64,000 nucleotides of DNA from Rhizobium viscosum (GTDB lineage Bacteria; Pseudomonadota; Alphaproteobacteria; Rhizobiales; Rhizobiaceae): positions 1,488,001-1,552,000 of the forward strand of contig NZ_JADBEC010000002.1 of assembly GCF_014873945.1 (NCBI RefSeq). Direction: 5' to 3'. The position numbers and the translations under genes were made by a program. This document shows, in pieces, positions 43,816-51,968 of the stretch (position 1 is the stretch's first letter; each line of letters starts with the position of its first letter). A model generated the notes under the pieces. It did no database searches, was not told the origin of the DNA, and worked only from the letters and a program-made list of their open reading frames with translations.

Positions 43816-43866
43816 AGAAAAAGGCCCCCGAACAAAACATCCGGAAGCCCTCTTCTCTCGTTTAGC
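43816..43866 (-). ncRNA. repABC counter-transcribed antisense RNA (incompatibility RNA)
   Basis: On the minus strand a TTGACA -35 box (plus 43896-43901) and GATTCT -10 box (plus 43873-43878), 17 bases apart, would start a transcript near 43866. About 50 bases later comes a terminator stem (plus 43841-43850 with 43823-43830) and a TTTTTCT run. It sits in the repB-repC gap, as the ctRNA of other repABC plasmids does, where it limits repC expression. Ends are estimated. Confidence 0.75.
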
Positions 43867-43961
43867 ACCTAGAGAATCGCACTTCCCGGAATCACTGTCA
43901 AGGTTTTTGAACGCCGTTTTGGCGGGCGCTGATGATTTGCCTTTGTATAAGGTGAACCACG

Positions 43962-45173
43962 ATGAATACGGGATTTGTGACGACGCCTTTCGGGCGGCGG
44001 CCGATGTCGCTTGCCTTGATGAAAGGTCAGCTTCAGGCCGAATCAGTTAAACCAGATAAGACCGTCGACAAGTGGAAAGTGTTCCGCGACGTCTGCGAAG
44101 CACGCCCGCTGCTCGATATTTCCGACCGCACACTGGCTGTGTTGAACGCCCTTCTTTCCTTCTATCCCGAGAACCATCTCTCAGGTGAGGCGAGCATGGT
44201 CGTCTTTCCATCCAACCGGCAGCTGGTGGTACGGGCGCACGGCATTGCTGTCACCACGTTGCGCCGGCATCTGGCTGCTCTTGTCGAGGCCGGCCTGATC
44301 ATCCGCAAGGACAGTGCTAACGGAAAACGTTTTGCCCGCCGTAAGACGTCAGGTGAACTGGAAGATGCCTATGGCTTCAGCCTGGCGCCGTTACTTGCCC
44401 GCAGCGAGGAACTGGCTGCCATGGCTCAGAGGATCGAAGCCGACCGGATAGCACTCCGGCGTGCGCGCGAGCGACTGACGATCTGCCGTCGCGATGTCCG
44501 CAAGTTGGTCGATGCCGCAATCGAGGACGGCGTTCCCGGCAATTGGGACGACATCGACGCAGCCTATGCGCATCACCTCGCTTGCCTGTCCCGCAATCCC
44601 GAAGCTTCCGACCTCGACGGCGTGCGCCTGAAGCTCGAAGAACTACGCACCGCCATCGTCAATCTGTTGACGAGCTTCGATAATTTCAAAAAAACGAGCG
44701 CCAGTGTGGTCCAAAATGAACCGCACATACAGAATTCAGACATAGACTCTCTTGAATTAGAATCTGAACCGAAGGTGCAAGTGGAAACGCGACCGATTAC
44801 ATCGGCAACGGTTCAGTCGAACGGATCCCAGAAGATATTCTCCCTTGCCCTCATCCTGCAAGCCTGCCCCCAAATCAGCGATTATGCTCAGGGAGGATCG
44901 ATCAGGGGCTGGCGAGATCTCGTGACCGCTGCTGTCACTGTACGGTCCATGCTGGGGATCACCCCAGAGACCTATCAGGCGGCTTGCGAAAACCTTGGCC
45001 CGGAAAATGCCGCTGTCGTCATCGCCTGCATGCTGGAGAGGGCAAACCATATCAACTCACCGGGTGGCTATCTGCGTGACCTGACCCGTAGGGGAGCCCG
45101 AGGAGAGTTCTCGCTTGGTCCGATGCTGATGGCGCTGGTACGGCAGAACAGTCCGGTCGCGCGGAGGGCTTGA
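43962..45173 (+). CDS. repC: RepC replication initiator
   Basis: Replication initiator of 403 residues for repABC plasmids. The conserved N-terminal winged-helix part (about 20-150, CEARPLLDISDRTLAVLNALLSFYPE, VFPSNRQLVVRAHGIAVTTLRRHLAALVEAGLI) binds the origin. The C-terminal part (about 270-390, IFSLALILQACPQISDYA, CMLERANHINSPGGYLRDLTRRG) is typical. An AT-rich stretch inside the gene is the expected origin. The antisense RNA lies in its leader. Confidence 0.96.
   Translation: MNTGFVTTPFGRRPMSLALMKGQLQAESVKPDKTVDKWKVFRDVCEARPLLDISDRTLAVLNALLSFYPENHLSGEASMVVFPSNRQLVVRAHGIAVTTLRRHLAALVEAGLIIRKDSANGKRFARRKTSGELEDAYGFSLAPLLARSEELAAMAQRIEADRIALRRARERLTICRRDVRKLVDAAIEDGVPGNWDDIDAAYAHHLACLSRNPEASDLDGVRLKLEELRTAIVNLLTSFDNFKKTSASVVQNEPHIQNSDIDSLELESEPKVQVETRPITSATVQSNGSQKIFSLALILQACPQISDYAQGGSIRGWRDLVTAAVTVRSMLGITPETYQAACENLGPENAAVVIACMLERANHINSPGGYLRDLTRRGARGEFSLGPMLMALVRQNSPVARRA
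44675..44770 (+). other. AT-rich segment inside repC, presumed origin (oriV)
   Basis: This stretch (with runs such as TTTCAAAAAAAC and CTCTTGAATTAGAATC) is markedly more AT-rich than the flanking gene. In studied repABC plasmids the origin lies in such a region within repC. Exact limits are not visible. Confidence 0.5.
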
Positions 45174-45318
45174 ACGCTTTCGAGTAACGGGACGATAGCT
45201 GGTCGCGGTGACCGTTCATGGAGATGGCTGCTAAAAGACTGCAAGACGGTAGTTTTGATGCGGTCATCGGAACAATTCGAAGACATCTCGCTTTTCAGGC
45301 GAAGAACAGGTGTCGGAA

Positions 45319-45525
45319 ATGAAGGTATATTTAACTTCCGTAACTGAAAGATTGGCAAGTTACTTCAATGGCTTGAGTGCGACATCGTTTCGAAAGGCGG
45401 TGGCGGAATTGCCGCAAATGCTTGAGAAACAACGCATAAAGAGCCCGAGGCCGGAAAGGGTCGTTGACGTGAATTGGCCGGAGACGATAGGGCAAGTCAG
45501 GCCATTGAAGGCCAGACGAGTATAA
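45319..45525 (+). CDS. Small hypothetical ORF after repC
   Basis: A 68-codon frame (MKVYLTSVTERLASYFNGLS start) in the 370-base gap between repC and the sugar transferase. It has no good ribosome site and no family I know, but it is rather Lys/Glu/Arg-rich like a real small protein. The rest of the gap shows nothing. Confidence 0.25.
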   Translation: MKVYLTSVTERLASYFNGLSATSFRKAVAELPQMLEKQRIKSPRPERVVDVNWPETIGQVRPLKARRV

Positions 45526-45542
45526 GAAGAGCGAGGACGGGC

Positions 45543-46103
45543 TTGAAGCGGGCAGTGGATCTTTTCCTGGCTCTGGTGGCATCATTGATCCTGATCATTC
45601 CGATCGGGGTCGTGGCGCTCTGCGTGCGCCTGACCTCTCCGGGGCCTGCGCTTTACTGGTCGAACCGGGTGGGGCGCCGCAACGAGATCTTCCGGATGCC
45701 GAAATTCCGCAGCATGCGGATCGACACGCCGACAGTCGCCACGCATCTGCTCGATGATCCCTCCCGCTACCTGACGCCGATCGGCGGATTCCTGCGCAAG
45801 TCGAGCCTCGATGAACTGCCGCAGCTCTGGTGTATCCTGAAGGGCGAGATGAGCTTCGTCGGCCCGCGGCCGGCGCTTTATAACCAGGACGACTTGATCG
45901 CGCTGCGCACGGCCGAAGGTGTCGACGCCTTGCTGCCGGGGCTGACGGGCTGGGCACAGGTCAACGGGCGCGACGAACTGCCGATTTCTGAAAAGGTGAC
46001 GTTCGACGTTGATTATCTGCAGCGTCGCTCCTTCTTCATGGATATGCGCATCTTGGTAATGACTGTCGGCAAAGTATTGGGCAGCAAGGGCATAACACAT
46101 TGA
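45543..46103 (+). CDS. Undecaprenyl-phosphate sugar phosphotransferase (WcaJ/ExoY/PssA-type)
   Basis: Initiating glycosyl-1-phosphate transferase of surface polysaccharide synthesis, about 186 residues. One N-terminal membrane segment (LFLALVASLILIIPIGVVAL) is followed by the catalytic domain: ALYWSNRVGRRNEIFRMPKFRSM, LRKSSLDELPQLWCILKGEMSFVGPRP and GLTGWAQVNGRDE, all hallmark blocks. I start at TTG 45543 because homologues begin MKRAVDLFL; the TTG at 45474 would add 23 residues. Confidence 0.88.
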   Translation: MKRAVDLFLALVASLILIIPIGVVALCVRLTSPGPALYWSNRVGRRNEIFRMPKFRSMRIDTPTVATHLLDDPSRYLTPIGGFLRKSSLDELPQLWCILKGEMSFVGPRPALYNQDDLIALRTAEGVDALLPGLTGWAQVNGRDELPISEKVTFDVDYLQRRSFFMDMRILVMTVGKVLGSKGITH

Positions 46104-46221
46104 GGTTACGACCTAAGGTTATGAACAGATTGCGTGCGCGACTACCGATTATTTTGGTTGCACATGAGATCGAAAAGGACAAGAAGAAGTCAGGCTGGAA
46201 TGATGGGTGGGCAGTATAAAC

Positions 46222-48213
46222 ATGCATGATGATCCCTCAAATGACGGATCAAAGACCAGCCGGTCCTGGATGTCGATGCAGGCACTGGTCGGCCCGCTAT
46301 TGGCGATGCCGCGTCCGGCCAAGCGCATTCTTGCACTTATCGTCGATTCCAGCCTCTGTGTTCTGACCATCTGGCTTGCCTATTGTTTCCGCCTGAACGA
46401 GTGGACGATCCTGACGGGGGTGCAGTGGCTCGCCGTTCTCGTGGCGCTGTGCCTGGCGCTGCCGATCTTCATTGTCATGGGCATGTACCGGGCAATCTTT
46501 CGTTATGCCGGCATTGCCGCTTTCCTGGCTGTGCTGAAGGCGATCGCGATCTATGGCGTTGCCTTCGCTACGATCTTCACCGCGCTCAGCGTCCCCGGCA
46601 TTCCGCGCACGGTCGGCATTCTGCAGCCGTTGCTTCTGTTGATCGCAATCGGCCTCTCGCGCCTCGGCATCCGCTATTGGCTCGGCGATACCTATCAGCG
46701 CATCCTGCACCAGGGTGCAATGGCAAAGGTACTGATCTATGGCGCCGGCAGTTCCGGCCGGCAACTTGCCGCCGCGCTAACCAACAGTGCCGAGCTCAAC
46801 GTCGTCGGTTATCTCGATGACGATCCGAAGCTCAAGGGCGGCATTATGGGCGGCCTGCCGATCTATGATCCCTCCGACCTGACCGGGCTCGTCCAGACGC
46901 TGAACGTCCACAACGTGCTTCTCGCTCTACCCTCGGCAACACGCCAGCGCCGTAATGAGATCCTTGAACAGATCCGCAAGGCGCGGGTGAATGTGCGTAC
47001 GCTGCCGGATCTGACCGCCCTTGCACAGGGTCGCATCGCCGTTTCCGATATCCGCGAACTCGAAATCGAAGATCTGCTCGGACGCGAGGCCGTGGCGCCG
47101 CGCCAGGAGCTTCTCGATAAGGCCACACTTGGCAAGGTGGTGATGGTGACGGGCGCCGGCGGCTCGATCGGCAGCGAACTCTGCCGCCAGATCCTGCGCT
47201 GCGGCCCGACGCAACTGATCCTCGTTGATCAGAACGAATATGCGCTCTACGCGATCCACGGGGAGCTGCAGAAGCTTTCGGAACTGTACGAGCAGCAGAA
47301 TGTCCAGATAGTGCCGATCCTCTGTTCGGTGCGCGACCGCGACCGCATGGAACATATCATCATGAGCTGGCGGCCGCAGACGCTCTATCATGCCGCCGCC
47401 TACAAGCATGTGCCGCTCGTCGAGCAGAATGCCGTGGAAGGCATCAAGAACAATGTCATGGGCACGCTGATCACCGCACAGGCGGCCGAAAAATACGGTG
47501 TCTCCAATTTCGTATTGATCAGCACCGACAAGGCGGTCCGCCCGACCAATGTCATGGGCGCCAGCAAGCGTCTGGCCGAAATGGTGCTGCAGGCGCTATC
47601 GGCTGAAAAGCTGGCCGGCACGCACACCAATTTCTCCATGGTCCGCTTCGGCAATGTGCTGGGTTCCTCCGGTTCCGTCGTGCCGCTATTTCGCCAGCAG
47701 ATCAGGGATGGCGGCCCGGTGACGCTAACCCACCCTGATATCACCCGCTACTTCATGACGATCTCGGAGGCCTCCCAGCTCGTCATCCAGGCAGGCGCCA
47801 TGGCCGATGGCGGCGATGTCCTCCTGCTCGACATGGGCGAGCCGGTGCGCATTGCCGATCTGGCCCGCCGGATGATCGATCTTTCGGGCCTGACGGTTCG
47901 CAGTGACGACAATCCCGAAGGCGATATCGAGCTTTCGGTCACGGGTCTGCGCCCCGGCGAAAAGCTCTATGAGGAACTGCTGATCGGCGATAATCCCGAG
48001 ACGACGCAGCATCCGCGCATCATGAAGGCACGCGAGGATTTCCTCTTCTGGCCGGAGCTTTCCAAGCGCCTGAAGGTTCTCGATGCCGCCCTCGACCGCA
48101 ACGATATTCCAGCCGCCCGCCTGATGCTTGCCGAACTCGTCTCCGGCTATGCCTCGACCGGCGAGGTGACAGATCTTGCGCTGAGCGCCGCCGAGGCCAA
48201 TACGGCCGCATGA
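46222..48213 (+). CDS. Membrane NDP-sugar 4,6-dehydratase (CapD/WbpM/PglF family)
   Basis: Polysaccharide-precursor enzyme of 663 residues. Four N-terminal membrane segments (about 28-150) are followed by a CoA-binding-like Rossmann domain (VLIYGAGSSGRQLAAAL near 170) and the catalytic SDR domain (VMVTGAGGSIGSELCRQIL near 310). The active site is LISTDKAVRPTNVMGASKRLAEM, with Met in place of Tyr in the Y-x3-K motif, as in WbpM-type dehydratases. It probably acts on UDP-GlcNAc. With the preceding transferase it builds and loads a modified sugar. Confidence 0.92.
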   Translation: MHDDPSNDGSKTSRSWMSMQALVGPLLAMPRPAKRILALIVDSSLCVLTIWLAYCFRLNEWTILTGVQWLAVLVALCLALPIFIVMGMYRAIFRYAGIAAFLAVLKAIAIYGVAFATIFTALSVPGIPRTVGILQPLLLLIAIGLSRLGIRYWLGDTYQRILHQGAMAKVLIYGAGSSGRQLAAALTNSAELNVVGYLDDDPKLKGGIMGGLPIYDPSDLTGLVQTLNVHNVLLALPSATRQRRNEILEQIRKARVNVRTLPDLTALAQGRIAVSDIRELEIEDLLGREAVAPRQELLDKATLGKVVMVTGAGGSIGSELCRQILRCGPTQLILVDQNEYALYAIHGELQKLSELYEQQNVQIVPILCSVRDRDRMEHIIMSWRPQTLYHAAAYKHVPLVEQNAVEGIKNNVMGTLITAQAAEKYGVSNFVLISTDKAVRPTNVMGASKRLAEMVLQALSAEKLAGTHTNFSMVRFGNVLGSSGSVVPLFRQQIRDGGPVTLTHPDITRYFMTISEASQLVIQAGAMADGGDVLLLDMGEPVRIADLARRMIDLSGLTVRSDDNPEGDIELSVTGLRPGEKLYEELLIGDNPETTQHPRIMKAREDFLFWPELSKRLKVLDAALDRNDIPAARLMLAELVSGYASTGEVTDLALSAAEANTAA

Positions 48214-48216
48214 TCA

Positions 48217-48238
48217 AAGCCCGGTTTTTACCGGACTT
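48217..48238. terminator. Bidirectional terminator between dehydratase and SDR genes
   Basis: AAGCCCGGT and ACCGGACTT form a 9-bp stem with one mismatch around TTTT, in the 39-base gap between two convergent genes. Confidence 0.6.
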
Positions 48239-48252
48239 CTTCCTTCTCAGTT

Positions 48253-48996
48253 TCAGGCATTCGCCCCATTGTCGACCGTCCAGGCCGCACCGGTGACCGA
48301 GCGCGCGGCCGGCGAGGCGAGATAGGAAACGACATCGGCGATCTCGCCGGGATCGGCAAAGGCGGCCGGATTGGACATGAGGCCCTTCTGTTCGCGCGCA
48401 TGCGGCCCGTCTGCCGGATTCATGTCCGTATCCGTCGAGCCGGGATGCACGGCATTGACGGTGATGCCGCGCGGACCGAGCTCTCGGGCGAGCGCCTGCG
48501 ACAGGCCGGCAATCGCCGCTTTGCTCGCCGTATAGAGGCTGAGCCCGGGGGAGGTGGCACGCACGGCGAGATTGCTGCCGATCGAAATGATGCGCCCGCC
48601 GTCCGGCATGACTGTCAGCGCTGCCTTCGACGCCACGAAGGCCGAGCGGACATTGATCGAGAAGGTTCTATCGAAATCGCCAGGCGACAGCGTCTCGATC
48701 GGAGCGGCGTGGAAAATCCCGGCATTGTTGACGAGGATATCGATGCCGCCGAAGGTTTCTGCTGTCCTGGCAACGGCAGCCTCGATATCGGCAGCGTCGG
48801 ACGCATCGGCCCTGAGGGCGAGCGCCGTTCCGCCGGCAGCCTCGATCGCCTTGACGACATTGGCGGCCGCTTCCGCCCCATTCACATAGGTCAGCGCGAC
48901 TTTGGCGCCATCGGCGGCCAGCCGCTTGGCGATTGCAGCGCCGATGCCGCGGCTTCCGCCGGTGACGAGCGCAACCTTTCCATAGAGAACAGACAT
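48253..48996 (-). CDS. Short-chain dehydrogenase/reductase divergent from a TetR gene
   Basis: SDR of 247 residues from the ATG at 48996 (GGAAT upstream on the minus strand). It has the cofactor motif VTGGSRGIGAAIAKRLAADGAKV, NNAG near 87, Ser in RIISIGSNLAVRA and Tyr/Lys in SLYTASKAAI near 157. It resembles FabG-like oxidoreductases that are controlled by a neighbouring TetR. Substrate unknown. Confidence 0.9.
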   Translation of the reverse strand: MSVLYGKVALVTGGSRGIGAAIAKRLAADGAKVALTYVNGAEAAANVVKAIEAAGGTALALRADASDAADIEAAVARTAETFGGIDILVNNAGIFHAAPIETLSPGDFDRTFSINVRSAFVASKAALTVMPDGGRIISIGSNLAVRATSPGLSLYTASKAAIAGLSQALARELGPRGITVNAVHPGSTDTDMNPADGPHAREQKGLMSNPAAFADPGEIADVVSYLASPAARSVTGAAWTVDNGANA

Positions 48997-49007
48997 GATA
49001 TTCCTTT

Positions 49008-49025
49008 CTGTAATGAGTGATACAG
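49008..49025. promoter_or_regulatory. TetR operator copy 1 (proximal to SDR)
   Basis: Inverted repeat CTGTA - 8 bases - TACAG followed by AATT, 12 bases upstream of the SDR start. It closely matches the second copy at 49065. Confidence 0.6.
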
Positions 49026-49064
49026 AATTCATGCTGCGATTGATTCATCCCGTCAAGCGATTTA

Positions 49065-49080
49065 TGTATTGAACGATACA
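49065..49080. promoter_or_regulatory. TetR operator copy 2 (proximal to tetR-type gene)
   Basis: Inverted repeat TGTAT - 6 bases - ATACA followed by GAATT. Both copies share GATACAGAATT and an upstream TGTA-TGA, so one protein probably binds both and controls the divergent genes. Confidence 0.6.
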
Positions 49081-49115
49081 GAATTTAAATCCCGGCCGTG
49101 CAAGGGAAACCTGAG

Positions 49116-49733
49116 ATGAGCGAACGTGGGCGTCCGAGAAGCTTCGACCGGCAGCAGGCGCTTTCGCGCGCAATGCATCTCTTTTGGCAAAAGGGTTTTG
49201 AGGAAACGTCGATGAGCGATCTGACCCAGGCCATGGGCATCGCGCCTCCAAGCCTCTATGCCGCCTTCGGCTCCAAGGAGGCGCTCTTTACCGAGGCGCT
49301 TGATCTCTATCAGGCGACGGTCAATAACGAGATCTGGAACGCACTTAACGAGGGGGGGACGATTGCCGAGGCGATCGAAGGTTTTCTCTTCAATACTGCC
49401 CGCGCCTATAGCCGCCCGGATCAGCCGCCCGGCTGCATGATCGTGCTCGGTTCCAATCCGGCGGCCAGCGAAATCGAAGCGATCGGCGAGGATCTCAGGC
49501 AGCGCCGCGCCGAGAATATTAGCCAGCTTATGAAAAGGTTCGAGCGGGCCGTCAGCGAAGGCGAACTGATCGACACTTTCGACTGCGAGGCCGCTGCCGT
49601 CTTCTTCGCCACGCTGCAGAACGGCATGTCGCTGCTCGCCCGCGACGGCGGCGGAGAGGCGGCGCTTATGGCTGTCGCTCGCAGCGGAAATCCTGCGCTT
49701 CAAGGCATGACCCGCGATCATCGCCGCCGTTGA
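49116..49733 (+). CDS. TetR/AcrR-family regulator
   Basis: Repressor of 205 residues from the ATG at 49116. The HTH is at about 8-55 (FDRQQALSRAMHLFWQKGFEETSMSDLTQAMGIAPPSLYAAFGSKEALF). The C-terminal ligand domain has the GCMIVLGSNP stretch seen in regulators of neighbouring SDR genes. It is divergent from the SDR with two operator-like repeats between. Confidence 0.92.
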   Translation: MSERGRPRSFDRQQALSRAMHLFWQKGFEETSMSDLTQAMGIAPPSLYAAFGSKEALFTEALDLYQATVNNEIWNALNEGGTIAEAIEGFLFNTARAYSRPDQPPGCMIVLGSNPAASEIEAIGEDLRQRRAENISQLMKRFERAVSEGELIDTFDCEAAAVFFATLQNGMSLLARDGGGEAALMAVARSGNPALQGMTRDHRRR

Positions 49734-49747
49734 GCTGCTGCTCCGCT

Positions 49748-50725
49748 CTAGTCGGCGAAGTCGACGATGACGCCGGGCTTTACCATGCCGGCAAGTTCCT
49801 CGACATCCCAGTTGGTCAGCCGCACACAGCCGTGCGAACCAGCCTTGTCGATCAATGAGGGCTCCGGCGATCCGTGGATGCCATAGGTCGGCTCGGAGAG
49901 GTCTATCCAGACAGTCCCGACCGGGTTGTTGGGTCCGCTCGGCAGTTTCAGGAGCTTCCTGTTATGGCCCTGCTGAAAATTTACCTTCGGATTATACGTG
50001 TATTTGGGATCACGAGCGACACCGTTTACCTTGTGCCGGCCTACAGGCGAAGGGTTGTCGTCGCTGCCGATCGTCGCCGGGTAGACCGCGAGAGCAGATC
50101 CGTCGTCAGCAAAGGCCAGCACCTCGCCGCCTTTCCTGCGGACCTCGATACGCTTGACCTTCCCCATCCTTGGCGCACCAATGACCGCAACGGAAATCGT
50201 TTCGCCCGCGGCGAATTGGGCGCCGGGGTTCAATGCTTTCAGCAGGTCGATGTCCATATGGAAGCGCTCGGACAGCCGCTCGGCGACGCTTGTATAGCCG
50301 AGATGTGTCATCCTTGCCTGCTTTGCGTAATCCTTCGGAATGTTCTCGACGAGATCTGCGGCATCATCCTGCACAATGACATAGGGACCGATAACCTTCC
50401 GATCGTCCTGGAGTCGGGAGAGCATCTGCGGGTCGGGTTTTCCGTCGATCGGAAGGCGTTGCATGATTTCGAAGCCGGCGATCGCTTTGACGACGTTTTC
50501 ACCGTAGAAACCGTCGATCACTCCGGGCGACGCGCCGGCGCGATCCAGCAGAACCTGCAGATGAATGATCGCTGGATCCGGCGTCGTTGATCTTTCACTC
50601 GGAGGGGCTGAGGAGATGGCATCGATCGATGCGTCATTGATGCTTTGAGCCGCAAGGGGCTGGGCATTCCCGACACCGTAGATTGAAAGCGATATGAAGC
50701 CGCAAACGAGCATGGATCTGATCAT
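49748..50725 (-). CDS. Secreted L,D-transpeptidase (YkuD) with peptidoglycan-binding domain
   Basis: Cell-wall cross-linking enzyme of 325 residues. It has an N-terminal signal peptide (about 1-26), a peptidoglycan-binding-1 type repeat (VLLDRAGASPGVIDGFYGENVVKAI, near 60-85) and a LysM-like patch (LSERFHMDIDLLKALNPG near 150). The catalytic YkuD domain ends in HGSPEPSLIDKAGSHGCVRLTN, with the active His and Cys in SHGCVRL. It sits tail-to-tail with the TetR gene; probably periplasmic. Confidence 0.92.
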   Translation of the reverse strand: MIRSMLVCGFISLSIYGVGNAQPLAAQSINDASIDAISSAPPSERSTTPDPAIIHLQVLLDRAGASPGVIDGFYGENVVKAIAGFEIMQRLPIDGKPDPQMLSRLQDDRKVIGPYVIVQDDAADLVENIPKDYAKQARMTHLGYTSVAERLSERFHMDIDLLKALNPGAQFAAGETISVAVIGAPRMGKVKRIEVRRKGGEVLAFADDGSALAVYPATIGSDDNPSPVGRHKVNGVARDPKYTYNPKVNFQQGHNRKLLKLPSGPNNPVGTVWIDLSEPTYGIHGSPEPSLIDKAGSHGCVRLTNWDVEELAGMVKPGVIVDFAD

Positions 50726-50882
50726 GCTGTTTAAATCACGGCGGATAAAATGGTTCCTTCAGCACTTTGCCGGACAAGTTCTTTTTTTTATCGGGGAAGG
50801 GCCGGGCGCCGCGGCCGACCGAACTGCAGCCCGACATGACCCGTGGCCACGCTGCGGATAAACCTGCCCTCCCGCGCCGGTC

Positions 50883-51374
50883 TCACTCCGCCAGCCTCTC
50901 CGGCAGCGGCTTCAGCGGATAGGCCTGCCAGAAGAAGCTGTCGGCGGCGGCCTGGTCGAAGGCGAAGTTGCGAGCTTCCCGGATCCTGCCGTCCTCAATG
51001 CGGAAGGCAAGCACCCAGACCGTATCGACATTGGCCCCGCTTTCGCGGTTGGACCAGCCACGATGTATGTCGATCACCCAGTTCTCATCGGCCGTCAGCG
51101 TGATGAGTTCGGCGCGGAAGCCCGACTTTCCGAGTTCCCGGAAGAAGGCGGCAACTTCGCCCCTGCCGCGCTTGGTGCCGGCAAGCGGATGATGGCCGGG
51201 AATGTGCCATTCGATATCATCGGCGAAGAAGCTGGCAACACGGTTCATCTCGCCGCTGGCATAGGCGGCGTAGTAGTCGGCGATTACCCGCTTGTTCTCG
51301 TCGGGGCTGGCAGCCATGGACGCGCTTGCGGAAAAGAGCGCGAGTAAAATGGTGAGAACCTGTGAAATGCGCAT
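50883..51374 (-). CDS. Secreted SnoaL/NTF2-like protein
   Basis: Protein of 163 residues with a signal peptide (ISQVLTILLALFSASASMAA) and a SnoaL-like alpha+beta fold (ADYYAAYASGEMNRVASFFADDIEWHIPGHHPLAG). The domain binds small hydrophobic molecules or has isomerase/hydrolase activity in relatives. It is the last of three minus-strand genes (with 51404-51931 and 51969-52925) that all carry export signals. Function unknown. Confidence 0.8.
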   Translation of the reverse strand: MRISQVLTILLALFSASASMAASPDENKRVIADYYAAYASGEMNRVASFFADDIEWHIPGHHPLAGTKRGRGEVAAFFRELGKSGFRAELITLTADENWVIDIHRGWSNRESGANVDTVWVLAFRIEDGRIREARNFAFDQAAADSFFWQAYPLKPLPERLAE

Positions 51375-51403
51375 GTCGATCTCCTTAGGTGGAGAGGGAT
51401 TGC

Positions 51404-51931
51404 TCAGCGGGAAGCCTTGGCACGCTCCGCGGCACGGTTCACCAGGCCGCGGTCGCCGGTCTCATGCGTCGGCGTCATTACCAGCCGCGTGACCTTCCAG
51501 ACGCCGTCGCGTTTGGCGAGCTCGTAACGATAGTGGCCCATCAGCGTCCAGCTATCGGCATCGATGCGATGAACAGCCTGGAAATCGGCCTCGGCTGTCG
51601 CAGCTCTATCGCCGGCCTCGACGATCGTGTGGTTGGCGACGAGGTGCAGCGTCCGGTCGAAACCGGGCAGGAAGCCGGACCATTGGGCAACGACCTCATC
51701 GGCACTCTGGCTTGTCGCTTGCCCGCCCCAGAGGCCGGTATAATCGAGCATCACCTGATCGGCGAAAGCGCCGCGCACACGGCTCCACTGGTGCCGGTCG
51801 GCGCCGGCGGCGATATCGGTGATCGTATCGATGATGGCCATGCGGTCGTCGATGCCGATCGGCTCGGCGCCTGCGATATCGGAGCAGGCAAAGGGGGCGC
51901 AGATCGCCGTCATCAGGGTCAGGTATTTCAT
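51404..51931 (-). CDS. Second secreted NTF2/SnoaL-like protein
   Basis: Protein of 175 residues from the ATG at 51931 (GGAGAGA upstream). It has a signal peptide (MKYLTLMTAICAPFACSDIAGA, which includes a Cys that could also suggest a lipoprotein) and then an NTF2-like fold (VRGAFADQVMLDYTGLWGG, VHRIDADSWTLMGHYRYELAKRDGVWKVTRL in pieces). Tightly packed with its neighbours, so probably one operon with the upstream hydrolase. Confidence 0.78.
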   Translation of the reverse strand: MKYLTLMTAICAPFACSDIAGAEPIGIDDRMAIIDTITDIAAGADRHQWSRVRGAFADQVMLDYTGLWGGQATSQSADEVVAQWSGFLPGFDRTLHLVANHTIVEAGDRAATAEADFQAVHRIDADSWTLMGHYRYELAKRDGVWKVTRLVMTPTHETGDRGLVNRAAERAKASR

Positions 51932-51968
51932 CGATCTCTCCTTGAAGGCAGGCGCGGGGATGGTTCGG

